Source: Candidatus Phosphoribacter hodrii | GTDB taxonomy: Bacteria; Actinomycetota; Actinomycetes; Actinomycetales; Dermatophilaceae | Assembly (NCBI GenBank): GCA_016707175.1 | Contig: JADJIB010000002.1 | Span: forward strand, 682,001 to 746,000 | Reading direction: 5' to 3' | DNA length: 64,000 bases | Position numbers and translations under genes: made by a program | Notes under the pieces: generated by a model | Told to the model about the DNA's origin: nothing | Seen by the model: the letters and a program-made list of their open reading frames with translations, nothing else | The model's database searches: none | Part shown: positions 1 through 8,434 of the stretch, one piece after another | Layout: every line of letters begins with the position of its first letter | Numbering within the stretch: position 1 is the stretch's first letter

Positions 1-263
1 ACGACGGTCTGCACGCCGGTGACGTTCGCCGCGTCCTGGCCGATGCGGATGCCGATCCCGTCGCGGGTCAGTGCATCCACCGACGCCGATTCACGCGAGT
101 CGGACCCGGTGACGAGGAGACCGCGTGCCAGCAGCATCCGCGCGATCGCCGACATGCCGGCGCCGCCGATGCCGATCAGATGAACAGCCCCGAGCGCCGC
201 GATGGGCGGCACCGGGGCGGCATAGTCGAAGCGGGTCGGCGGCAACCCGGACGACAGCGTCAT
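1..263 (-). CDS. murC: UDP-N-acetylmuramate--L-alanine ligase, N-terminal part only
   Basis: MurC adds L-alanine to UDP-MurNAc, the first amino-acid step of the peptidoglycan stem peptide, in the cytoplasm. Only the first 87 or so codons are present because the gene runs off the left edge. The visible part reads ...GAVHLIGIGGAGMSAIAR..., the glycine-rich nucleotide-binding motif typical of the MurC N-terminal Rossmann domain, followed by GSDSRESASV. The ATG overlaps the murG stop as ATGA, as expected for translational coupling in the dcw cluster. Family assignment is firm from motif and position; nothing can be said about the rest of the protein. Confidence 0.9.
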   Translation of the reverse strand, partial: MTLSSGLPPTRFDYAAPVPPIAALGAVHLIGIGGAGMSAIARMLLARGLLVTGSDSRESASVDALTRDGIGIRIGQDAANVTGVQTV

Positions 264-1403
264 CGATCCCCCGCGAAGGCGGCCAGCACGAGATCGACGA
301 GCGCTTCGTCGGCATCGCGGCGACCGACGGTCGCCGCGGCCGCGCCCATCCGCGCGATGCGGTCGGCGTCGGTGAGCAGCGGCAACAGGACGACATCGAC
401 CCAGACGGGGGTCAGCGCCGCGTCCTCGACGACCAGCCCTCCCCCGGCGGCGACGACGTCGGCGGCGTTGACCCGCTGCTCACCGTTGCCGAAGGGCAGC
501 GGGACATAGACGGCGGGCAGCCCCACCGCGGTGAGCTCGCACACCGTGCTCGCTCCCGACCGGCACAGGACGAGGTCGGCGGCGGCATATGCGAGGTCCA
601 TCCGGTCGACGTACTCCCGCACGATGTAGGGCGCGCCCGACGGACTGACGTCCGGCACGAACCCTTTGCCGTTGCCCGCCGCGTGGAAGACCTGGATCCC
701 CGCGTCGGTGATATCGCGGCTGCGGGCGGCCATCGTCTCGTTGAGGCGGGCGGCGCCGAGCGACCCGCCGGTCACCAGCAGCGTGGTGCGGTCGGCATCG
801 AGCCCCAGCTCGGCCCGTGCGTCGGCGCGCAGGGCGGCCCGGTCGAGGGTGGAGATCTCGCGGCGCAGCGGCATACCGATGCAGGTTGCGTGCGCCAGGT
901 GGGTGGCGGCGAAGGTCGTGGCGACGTAGGGAGTCAGCCGCGCCCCCAACCGGTTGGCGAACCCAGGGCGGGCGTTCTGCTCGTGAACGACGATGGGTAT
1001 GCCGCGGCGCCGGGCCGCGAGGTAAGCGGGCGAGGAGACGTACCCGCCGAAGCCGACGACAACCTGGGCGCCGGTCTCGTCGATGGCCCGTCCGGCGGCC
1101 TCGACCGCCTGCGCGCAGGGCACCCGGGAAGCGCACGAGGTTGGCGTCGGGTTTGCGGGGCAGCGGCACCCGCGGGACGAACCGCAGGTCGTAGCCCCTC
1201 GCGGGGACGATCCGCGCCTCAAGCCCGGTCTGGGTGCCCAGCGCCGTCACGGTGAGGTCGGGGCGCCGCCGGCGCAACGCGTCGGCCGTGGCCAGCAGCG
1301 GTGACACATGCCCCGCGGTGCCGCCGCCGGCGAGCAGGACCGAGACCAACTCGCCGCCGGAGTCGGCGGGGCGGGCACGGCGATTACGAGTGAAGGGGGT
1401 CAT
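260..1403 (-). pseudogene. murG: MurG N-acetylglucosaminyltransferase, broken by an apparent +1 frameshift
   Basis: MurG transfers GlcNAc onto lipid I to make lipid II on the inner face of the membrane. The N-terminal third (from ATG 1403, GGAG ribosome site just upstream) carries the diagnostic SVLLAGGGTAGHVSPLLA loop. The C-terminal two thirds lies in another frame, with GFGGYVSSPA, VVHEQNARPG, TGGSLGAARLN and RSGASTVCELTAVG, all MurG landmarks. The two frames meet near 1105-1118, in a CGCGC stretch. Removing one base gives an uninterrupted protein of about 380 residues, the normal size. Flanking ftsW and murC are intact and overlap normally. The gene should be essential, so a sequencing error is more likely than real loss. 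Confidence 0.85.
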
Positions 1404-1424
1404 CGTGGCAACTCCGGGTTGGGG

Positions 1425-2726
1425 TCAGCGCGCGCGGCGGCGGGGCAGGACGGCCAGGGACCGCTGGATCACCCCAGGACGCGCAGCGAGGATCTCGGCG
1501 GCGCCGGGCTCGGCCCGGGCGAACGACACGAGCATGCCCATCGCGACGAGGGTCGTCACCAAGGCCGAGCCGCCCGCTGAAACGAATGGCAGCGGCACCC
1601 CGATGACCGGGAGCAACCCGATGACCGCGCCGATGTTGATCATCGCCTGGAAGAGGATCCAGGCCATCGCCCCGGCCGCGGCGATCCGGACGAACTGATC
1701 GGTCGAGCGGGTGACGATGCGGTAGCAGGCCGATGCAAGCAAGGCGAAGAGGGCGAGGATGACGAAGGTGCCTGGCAGCCCCAACTCCTCGCCGATGATG
1801 GCGAAGATGAAGTCGTTGTGGGCCTCCGGAAGCCACGACCACTTCTCCTTGCTGGCGCCCAGCCCCACTCCCCACCAGCCACCGTCGGCGAGCGCATAGA
1901 GGCCATGCACGGACTGACCGCACTCGCCGTTGGGGTCGGTGCACGACCCGGACAGCCAGTTGCCGATCCGGTCCATCCGGTTGCTGCTCGTGACGACGAG
2001 AGCCGTCGCCAGCAGCGCCGCCCCCACCGCCGCCGCCGCGAACAACCGGCCCGGCACGCCCGCGGCATACATCACCGCTCCGACGATCCCGATGAGAACC
2101 AGCGCGGTCCCGAGGTCGTGACCGGCGAGGACCAGGCCGATCGTGATGGCGGCGACCGGCACGAGATAGGGAATGACGGCGTGCGAGACCCGGCCCAACG
2201 AGGCCCGCTTGTTGGCGAGGATGAGCGCCCCCACGAGGACCAGGCCGATCTTGGTGAGCTCGGACGGCTGCAACGACAGCGTCGAGGTGAGCTTGAGCCA
2301 GTTGCGGTTGCCACCCTTAGAGAGCCCAAGACCGGGGACGAAGACCAACGCCTGCAGCACCATGGCGGCGGCGAGGGAGGGCACGGCCAGACGCTTCCAC
2401 CACTTGACGGTGAGCCGCGAGGCGATGAACGCTCCGACCAACCCGATGCCGGCGAAGCGCGCCTGGTTGAGGAACACGGCATACGACGAGCCGTCGTCCT
2501 TGTAGGAGGTGATCATCGACGCCGACAGGACCATGACCAACCCGATGAGCAGCAGCGCTGTGGTGACCCCGACGAGGACGTAGTAGGAGGTCACCGGGCT
2601 GTCGAAACGGGCGGCGAGGGGCCGCAGGCTGGCCGGCAACCAGGAGTGTGCGGCACCGGTGTCGCCCGGCCGGGTCGCCCGGGGCGCCCGGGGCGCGCGC
2701 GCGGAACGATCGACGGTGCTGGTCAC
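1425..2726 (-). CDS. ftsW: FtsW/RodA-family lipid II polymerase (septal)
   Basis: This 433-residue SEDS protein polymerises lipid II into glycan strands at the septum together with its partner class B penicillin-binding protein, here FtsI a few genes upstream. About ten hydrophobic segments begin near residue 45. Conserved signatures include NWLKL..LQPSELTKIG, HDLGTALVL, a large extracytoplasmic loop (SGSCTDPNGECGQS) and EAHNDFIFAIIGEELG near the C-terminus. The start is a GTG that overlaps the murD stop as GTGA. The cytoplasmic N-terminus is rich in Arg, Ala and Pro. The position between murD and murG is standard for actinobacterial dcw clusters. Confidence 0.93.
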   Translation of the reverse strand: MTSTVDRSARAPRAPRATRPGDTGAAHSWLPASLRPLAARFDSPVTSYYVLVGVTTALLLIGLVMVLSASMITSYKDDGSSYAVFLNQARFAGIGLVGAFIASRLTVKWWKRLAVPSLAAAMVLQALVFVPGLGLSKGGNRNWLKLTSTLSLQPSELTKIGLVLVGALILANKRASLGRVSHAVIPYLVPVAAITIGLVLAGHDLGTALVLIGIVGAVMYAAGVPGRLFAAAAVGAALLATALVVTSSNRMDRIGNWLSGSCTDPNGECGQSVHGLYALADGGWWGVGLGASKEKWSWLPEAHNDFIFAIIGEELGLPGTFVILALFALLASACYRIVTRSTDQFVRIAAAGAMAWILFQAMINIGAVIGLLPVIGVPLPFVSAGGSALVTTLVAMGMLVSFARAEPGAAEILAARPGVIQRSLAVLPRRRAR

Positions 2727-4285
2727 GAGCGTTGACCCGGCCGCTCGCCGAACCGCCCCACGGCGCGTTCGAAGGCGCTGCCGCGCTCCCCGTAGTTGGC
2801 GAACATGTCCATCGACGCCGCCGCCGGCGCGAGCAGCACGACATCACCGGGGCGGGCCAGCGTCGCCGCGTGCGCGACGACCCGGTCCATCACTCGGTCG
2901 ACGTCTTCCCCCGTGGTCTGCATCCCCCCAGTGTCCGGCCCGCCGGCGTCGACGACGGGGACATCCGGCGCGTGTCGGGCCAGAGCCTGGGCGATGAGTG
3001 CCCGATCGGCGCCGATGAGGACGACCCCGCGCAGTTTGCCGGCGACCTTCTCGACGAGGGCCTCGATGTCGGCCCCCTTGAGCAGCCCGCCGGCGACCCA
3101 GACGACGCTGTCGAACGACGCCAACGCAGCCTCGGCGGCGTGCGGGTTGGTCGCCTTGGAGTCGTTGACGTAGCGGACCCCGTCGACGGTGCCGACCTCG
3201 GCGATCCGGTGGGGGTCGGGGCGGAACGCCCGCAGACCGTCACGCACCGACAGCGGACCGACACCGTAGGCGCGCGCGAGGGCCGCCGCCGCCAGGGCAT
3301 TGGCCAGATAGTGCGGGGCGATCGAGGGGGCCTCGCCCTGGACGTCGGCGATCGTGGCCAACTCGGCCGCCGAGTGGTGGCGCTGCTCGACGAAGGCCCG
3401 GTCGGCCAGGATCTCGTCGACCAACCCGACCATCGACAGCGCCGGAATGCCCAACGTGAACCCGACCGCTCGGCACCCTTCGATGACGTCGGCGTCGATG
3501 ACCAACTGCTCGGTCAAGGGGTCGGCGACGTTGTAGATGCAGGCGAGGTGGGTGTTGCGAAAGACCCGGCCCTTGGCCCGCAGGTAGTCCTCGAACGACC
3601 CGTGCCAGTCGATGTGGTCGGCCGCGACGTTGAGACAAGCCGACGCCACCGGAGACAGCGAGCGCTGCCAGAACAGTTGGAAGCTCGACAACTCGACGGC
3701 GATGACGTCATAGGGCTGCGGGTGCAGCACAGCCTCAAGCAAGGGGGTGCCGACGTTGCCGGCGCTGGTGGCCCGCAGGCCCGCGGCCCGCAGGATGCTG
3801 GCCAGCATGTTGACCGTGGTCGTCTTGCCGTTGGTGCCGGTCACGGTCAGCCAGGGCGCCGCCCCTTCGCGGGCCCGCATCCGCCACGCGAGCTCGACCT
3901 CCCCCCAGATGGGTATGCCGTGCGCGGCCGCATCGGCCAACACCGGGTGGGTGGGGCGCCAGCCCGGCGAGGTGACGACGAGATCGATGGCCCGATCAGA
4001 CGGCATACCGGCGGTGTGTTCCGGCCCGAGCCGGACGTCGACGCCGAGGACGGCGAGGATCTGGGCGCGCTCGTCGACCGTTCGGGATGCTCCCGGCGCA
4101 CTGGCATCGACGACGGTGACGACGGCCCCGCGCTCCCAGAGCGCGTCGGCGGCGGCGAAGCCGCTGATCCCCAGGCCTGCGACGAGCACCCGCAGACCCG
4201 ACCAGTCGGCGTCGCGGTGGGTGAGGCCCGGGCGCGGCTCATAACCGTCGTCGATCGGATCAGCGAAGTCCTGCAGCTCGCTCAT
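2723..4285 (-). CDS. murD: UDP-N-acetylmuramoylalanine--D-glutamate ligase
   Basis: MurD adds D-glutamate to UDP-MurNAc-L-Ala. The protein is 520 residues from the ATG at 4285, which overlaps the mraY stop; an upstream in-frame ATG would give a longer N-terminus running through mraY coding sequence and is rejected. Domains in order: a Rossmann-type UDP-binding domain (VLVAGLGISGFAAADAL), the central ATPase domain with the P-loop GTNGKTTT near residue 153, and the C-terminal ligase domain with FRPDPHRIAEVG and VNDSKATNPHA. It contains two copies of the iterated octamer: one encodes Gly-Ile-Pro with the rare ATA codon, the other Gly-Met-Pro. Confidence 0.94.
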   Translation of the reverse strand: MSELQDFADPIDDGYEPRPGLTHRDADWSGLRVLVAGLGISGFAAADALWERGAVVTVVDASAPGASRTVDERAQILAVLGVDVRLGPEHTAGMPSDRAIDLVVTSPGWRPTHPVLADAAAHGIPIWGEVELAWRMRAREGAAPWLTVTGTNGKTTTVNMLASILRAAGLRATSAGNVGTPLLEAVLHPQPYDVIAVELSSFQLFWQRSLSPVASACLNVAADHIDWHGSFEDYLRAKGRVFRNTHLACIYNVADPLTEQLVIDADVIEGCRAVGFTLGIPALSMVGLVDEILADRAFVEQRHHSAAELATIADVQGEAPSIAPHYLANALAAAALARAYGVGPLSVRDGLRAFRPDPHRIAEVGTVDGVRYVNDSKATNPHAAEAALASFDSVVWVAGGLLKGADIEALVEKVAGKLRGVVLIGADRALIAQALARHAPDVPVVDAGGPDTGGMQTTGEDVDRVMDRVVAHAATLARPGDVVLLAPAAASMDMFANYGERGSAFERAVGRFGERPGQRS

Positions 4286-5364
4286 GTCGAGCCCACCACC
4301 CATTCGGCGTAGAAGATGCCCAGGCCGAGTGCGGCGAACAACCCGGCGATGATCCAGAAGCGGATGACCACCGTGATCTGCTCCCACCCGAGCATCTCGA
4401 AGTGGTGGTGGAGGGGCGCCATCCGGAAGAAGCGTTTTCGGGTCGCTTTGAAGACGCTCACCTGGATGAGCACCGACAGCGTCTCCAGGACGAACAGTCC
4501 GGCAAGGATGACCGAGAGGAACTCGGTGCGGGTCGTGATGGCCAGGCCGGCGATGAGCCCGCCGAGGCCGAGCGACCCGGTGTCACCCATGAAGATCTTG
4601 GCGGGCGAGGCGTTCCACCAGAGGAACCCGAAACACGCGCCCATCGCCGCTGCCGAGACAATCGCCAGGTCGAGGCTGTCGCGCACCTCGTAGCACTTGA
4701 GGCCGGGGTTGGTCTGACAGTTCTGGTTGCTCGTCCAGATCCCGATGAGCAGGTAGGCGCCGAAGATCATCGTCGAGGCACCGGTCGCCAGCCCGTCCAG
4801 GCCGTCGGTGAGGTTCGCGCCGTTGGACATCGCGGTGATGATGAAGTTGGCCCAGAGGACGAAGAGCACCAGCCCGATCGCCGGACCAGCGAACGCGAGG
4901 TCGAAGCGCGTGTCGCGGACGAACGAAATCGCCGTCGACGCTGGGGTGCGATAGCCGGCGTTCTCGAACTGCAGGGCGAGCACCGCGAAGGTCACCCCGA
5001 CCAGACCCTGGCCGAACAGCTTCTGCTTGGTGCGCAGCCCCAGGCTGCGTTGCCGGGAGATCTTGATGTAGTCGTCGAGGAAGCCGACCAGCGCGAGCCC
5101 GGTCATGAGGAACAGAACGAGCAGCCCGCTGACGGACGGCCAGGTGCCCAGCACGAGGTGGGCGAGGAAGTAGGCGGCGAGGGTGGCTCCGACAATGACG
5201 GTGCCGCCCATCGTCGGGGTGCCGCGCTTGGTGCGGTGCGAAGTGGGCCCGTCATCGCGGATGAACTGGCCGTACTGCCGCTTCACCAACCACTTGATGA
5301 ACCACGGCGTGCCCAGCAGAGCGAGCACGAGCGAGGTGGCAGCCGCCACCAGAACGCCCTTCAC
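4282..5364 (-). CDS. mraY: Phospho-N-acetylmuramoyl-pentapeptide-transferase
   Basis: MraY joins the soluble UDP-MurNAc-pentapeptide to undecaprenyl phosphate, making lipid I at the membrane. The 360-residue polytopic protein has the family's catalytic Asp signatures: FLDDYIKISRQRSLGL, NLTDGLDGLATG and FMGDTGSLGLGG. The metal/substrate-binding PLHHHFE histidines are near the C-terminus. The N-terminal segment includes the usual HxxKxGTPTMGG-type loop (SHRTKRGTPTMGG). The start is a GTG that overlaps the murF stop. The length and about ten hydrophobic segments match the family. Confidence 0.95.
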   Translation of the reverse strand: MKGVLVAAATSLVLALLGTPWFIKWLVKRQYGQFIRDDGPTSHRTKRGTPTMGGTVIVGATLAAYFLAHLVLGTWPSVSGLLVLFLMTGLALVGFLDDYIKISRQRSLGLRTKQKLFGQGLVGVTFAVLALQFENAGYRTPASTAISFVRDTRFDLAFAGPAIGLVLFVLWANFIITAMSNGANLTDGLDGLATGASTMIFGAYLLIGIWTSNQNCQTNPGLKCYEVRDSLDLAIVSAAAMGACFGFLWWNASPAKIFMGDTGSLGLGGLIAGLAITTRTEFLSVILAGLFVLETLSVLIQVSVFKATRKRFFRMAPLHHHFEMLGWEQITVVIRFWIIAGLFAALGLGIFYAEWVVGST

Positions 5365-6812
5365 GACCTGACCTCGTTCCCGTGGACCGTCTCGGCGACG
5401 CGGTCACCGAGCCACCGTAGTCCCGCGTCGCGACTGGACTTGAACAACACGACGTCACCTCGGCGGAGATTCTCGGTCAGCAGGGCGTATGCCGCGTCGG
5501 TGTCGGGCACGCGCGCGAGGTGCGCGGGCGGCATACCCGCTGCCACGGCACCATCACCAATGAGGCCGGCGCCCGCGCCCACGACGACCAGCCGGTCGAC
5601 GTCCTGGGCCACAGCGACCGCACCGACCTGCTGATGTTCGGTGTGGGAGTCCGGGCCGAGCTCGAACATCTCCCCCAGCACCGCCCACGTCCGCCGCCCG
5701 GGTCCGGCGTCGGCCGGGCCCTTCATGGCCCGCAGCGCACGCAGCGCGGCCCTCATCGAGTCGGGGTTGGCGTTGTAGGCGTCGTTGACGATGGTGACGC
5801 CGTCGGCCCGCTCGGTGACCTCCATGCGCCAGCGGCTCACCGGACCGGCCACCGCGAGGGCGGCGACGATGTCGTCGAGCGGCAGGCCGCATTCGAGGGC
5901 GGCGGCGATGACGCTCAGGGCGTTGCCGACGTGGTGACGCCCGTGCAGACGCAACCGCACCTGAGCCGTCCCGGCCGGGCTGAGCACCCCAAAGCTCGGT
6001 CGGCCGGACTCGTCGAGTTCGACCTCTTCGGCGCGGATGTTGGCGGCGGCGCTCTCACCGACAAGAACGACCCGGGCTGTGGTGGCCGTGGCCATGGCGG
6101 CAACCGCAGGGTCGTCGGCGTTGAGGATGGCGACACCGCTGGCCGGCAGGGCCGCGACGAGCTCGGCCTTGGCGCGGGCGATGTTGTCCCGGCCACCGAA
6201 CTCGCCGACGTGCGCCTGCCCCACGTTGAGGACGATCCCGATGCGCGGTGGCGCGATCCGGGTGAGGTAGGCGATGTGGCCGATCCCCCGGGACCCCATC
6301 TCGGCGACGAGGAAGCGGGTGGTCGGGGTGATTCGGCAGACCGTCAGCGGGACGCCGATCTCGCCGTTGTAGGAGCCTTCGGGGGCCACGGTCTCGGCGC
6401 CGGTGCGCAGGACCTGGGCGAGCAGGTCCTTGGTCGAGGTCTTCCCGGACGACCCCGTGATCCCGACGATGGTGAGGTCGGGGGCAGCGTCGACGACGGC
6501 CCGTGCGATGGCGCCGAAGGCCGTCTGTACGTCGTCGGTGAGCAGGTGGGCGACCCCGCCGACCGGGCGCGAGGTCAGCGCGGCGACCGCACCGGCTTCC
6601 TGGGCGGCGCCGATGAAGGCGTGCCCGTCGGCCTGCTCGCCGACGCGGGCGACATAGAGGCTGCCAGGCCGACATTCACGAGAGTCGGTGACGACGGGGC
6701 CGTCAACGAGCACCCGCCCCTCGGGCGCGTCGGGGCCCGCAGGGCGGCCGTGCGCGTCCATCAGGACGGCACCGGCGGCCCGCGCGAGGTGGTCCAGGCG
6801 CAGCGGGATCAT
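5361..6812 (-). CDS. murF: UDP-N-acetylmuramoyl-tripeptide--D-alanyl-D-alanine ligase
   Basis: MurF attaches D-Ala-D-Ala to the UDP-MurNAc-tripeptide, completing the pentapeptide precursor. At 483 residues it has the three-domain Mur ligase layout: an N-terminal substrate domain, a central domain with the P-loop GSSGKTSTK near residue 120, and a C-terminal domain with NDAYNANPDSMRAAL. The C-terminus ends in FKSSRDAGLRWL, a typical MurF signature. It starts 13 bases after the murE stop and overlaps mraY, so it is part of the same transcript. The octamer encodes Gly-Met-Pro at AAGMPPAHL. Confidence 0.94.
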   Translation of the reverse strand: MIPLRLDHLARAAGAVLMDAHGRPAGPDAPEGRVLVDGPVVTDSRECRPGSLYVARVGEQADGHAFIGAAQEAGAVAALTSRPVGGVAHLLTDDVQTAFGAIARAVVDAAPDLTIVGITGSSGKTSTKDLLAQVLRTGAETVAPEGSYNGEIGVPLTVCRITPTTRFLVAEMGSRGIGHIAYLTRIAPPRIGIVLNVGQAHVGEFGGRDNIARAKAELVAALPASGVAILNADDPAVAAMATATTARVVLVGESAAANIRAEEVELDESGRPSFGVLSPAGTAQVRLRLHGRHHVGNALSVIAAALECGLPLDDIVAALAVAGPVSRWRMEVTERADGVTIVNDAYNANPDSMRAALRALRAMKGPADAGPGRRTWAVLGEMFELGPDSHTEHQQVGAVAVAQDVDRLVVVGAGAGLIGDGAVAAGMPPAHLARVPDTDAAYALLTENLRRGDVVLFKSSRDAGLRWLGDRVAETVHGNEVRS

Positions 6813-6825
6813 CGATTGCCTTCCG

Positions 6826-8424
6826 TCATAGCTCGCCCTCGGTCTTCACGTGCCCACTGTCATTGCCCTCTGGGCGGTAGGGCGCTCCGCGCAGGGCGGC
6901 GGCAAGCGCGTCACGGTCATCAAAGGGATGCACGGTGCCGCCGATGTCCTGTCCGGTCTCATGGCCCTTGCCGAGGACGACCACGGTGTTGTCGACGGGG
7001 CGACCCTGCTCGCGGGCGAGCCTCACGGCGCGCTCGATGTGGGCGGCCCGGCCGGCGTCGGAGCTGAACAGGCTTCGGGCACTGGTGGTGCCATCAGGGT
7101 CGGCGGGAAGGACCGAGCGGGCCCCCGCGAGGACCTGGTCGCGGATGACGGCGGGATCCTCCGAGCGGGGGTTGTCGTCGGTGACGATGAGGTCGTCGGC
7201 CCACCGCGCTCCGGCAGCCCCCATGGCCGCCCGCTTGCCGGTGTCTCGGTCACCGCCGGCGCCGAGCACCACAACGAGCCGGCCCGCCGTGCTGGGGCGA
7301 AGGGCGGCCAGGGCCGCGTCGACGGCCTCGGGGGTGTGGGCATAGTCGACGACGCACCGCGGGTCGTCGGGCCCACCCGGAACCCGTTCCATCCGGCCCG
7401 GGACGACGGGCTCAAGCGCCATCGCGCGCTCGACCTCGGACGCGGCATACCCCAGTTGCAGCAGGGTGACAGCGGCCATGGCGGTGTTGACGAGGTTGAA
7501 CGTCCCGGGGAGGTGACAGTGCAGGAGCAACTGCTGCTCACCGGGGCCGACGAGGGTTACCTCCGGCCCCTCCCCCGCCGTGAGCGTCCAGTCGGCCGGT
7601 CGACGCGAGGAGACGGTGACCAGGGGTATGCCGCGTCGTTGCGCGAGCGCCACGCCCCACTCGTCGTCGATGCAGACGACCCCGCGCTGCGCGCGCTCCG
7701 GGGAGAACAACGCCGCCTTGGCTGCGAAGTAGTCGGCCATCCCCGCGTGGTAGTCGAGGTGGTCCTGGGACAGGTTGGTGAAGAGTGCGACGTCATAGAC
7801 GACCCCGTCGACCCGGTGCTGGGCCAACGCATGGCTGGACACCTCCATGACGACCGAGTCGGTCCCCGCCTCACGCATGACGGCGAGGATCGCGTGCAGG
7901 TCGGGTGCCTCAGGAGTGGTGCGACGAGAGGTCAACCGTTCGTCACCGACCCGGGTCTCGACCGTGCCGATGAGTCCAGTCCGGGCTCCGAGACCCCGCA
8001 ACGCCGACTCGATGAGATACGCGGTGGTCGTTTTGCCGTTCGTGCCGGTGACGCCGATCAGCCGCATCGCGTCCGCGGGATGGCCATAGACCAGTGCGGC
8101 TAGGTCGCCGAGGACCGCGCGCGGCGCCTCGACGAGCAGGATCGGGACGCCAAGGCCAATGGCTGCCAGCGGCGCCCCCTCCGGGTCGGTAAGAACGGCG
8201 ACGGCGCCCGCCGCAACCGCGCCCGCCACGAAGGTGGCGCCATGCGCGTGGGCGCCCGGAAGGGCGGCATACAGGTCGCCGGGTCGGACGGTGCGCGAGT
8301 CGAGACTCACCCCGGTGACGAGGACCCCCTGCGCGCTCCCCCCGCCGACGACCGTGGCGCCCGCACGGTCGGCGAGCGTCTCAAGGGCGACCGGCGGAAG
8401 CGATCGGGGCCGGTGGGAATGCAC
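6826..8424 (-). CDS. murE: UDP-N-acetylmuramoyl-L-alanyl-D-glutamate--2,6-diaminopimelate (or lysine) ligase
   Basis: MurE adds the third stem-peptide residue. The 532-residue protein has VSLDSRTVRPGDLYAAL in the N-terminal domain, the P-loop GVTGTNGKTTTAYL near residue 130, and the C-terminal signature VVVLGAGGDRDTGKR. The motif TDDNPRSEDP near residue 420 matches the DNPR motif of enzymes that use meso-diaminopimelate, so DAP is the likely substrate; this is inference from the motif. It lies 10 bases downstream of ftsI. Octamer copies encode G-Y-A-A and G-I-P (ATA for Ile). Confidence 0.93.
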   Translation of the reverse strand: MHSHRPRSLPPVALETLADRAGATVVGGGSAQGVLVTGVSLDSRTVRPGDLYAALPGAHAHGATFVAGAVAAGAVAVLTDPEGAPLAAIGLGVPILLVEAPRAVLGDLAALVYGHPADAMRLIGVTGTNGKTTTAYLIESALRGLGARTGLIGTVETRVGDERLTSRRTTPEAPDLHAILAVMREAGTDSVVMEVSSHALAQHRVDGVVYDVALFTNLSQDHLDYHAGMADYFAAKAALFSPERAQRGVVCIDDEWGVALAQRRGIPLVTVSSRRPADWTLTAGEGPEVTLVGPGEQQLLLHCHLPGTFNLVNTAMAAVTLLQLGYAASEVERAMALEPVVPGRMERVPGGPDDPRCVVDYAHTPEAVDAALAALRPSTAGRLVVVLGAGGDRDTGKRAAMGAAGARWADDLIVTDDNPRSEDPAVIRDQVLAGARSVLPADPDGTTSARSLFSSDAGRAAHIERAVRLAREQGRPVDNTVVVLGKGHETGQDIGGTVHPFDDRDALAAALRGAPYRPEGNDSGHVKTEGEL

Positions 8425-8434
8425 GGCGATCAGG

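Noticed and set aside
2648..4312. A 554-codon plus-strand frame opposite murD
   Set aside because: It exactly shadows murD and has no domain content.
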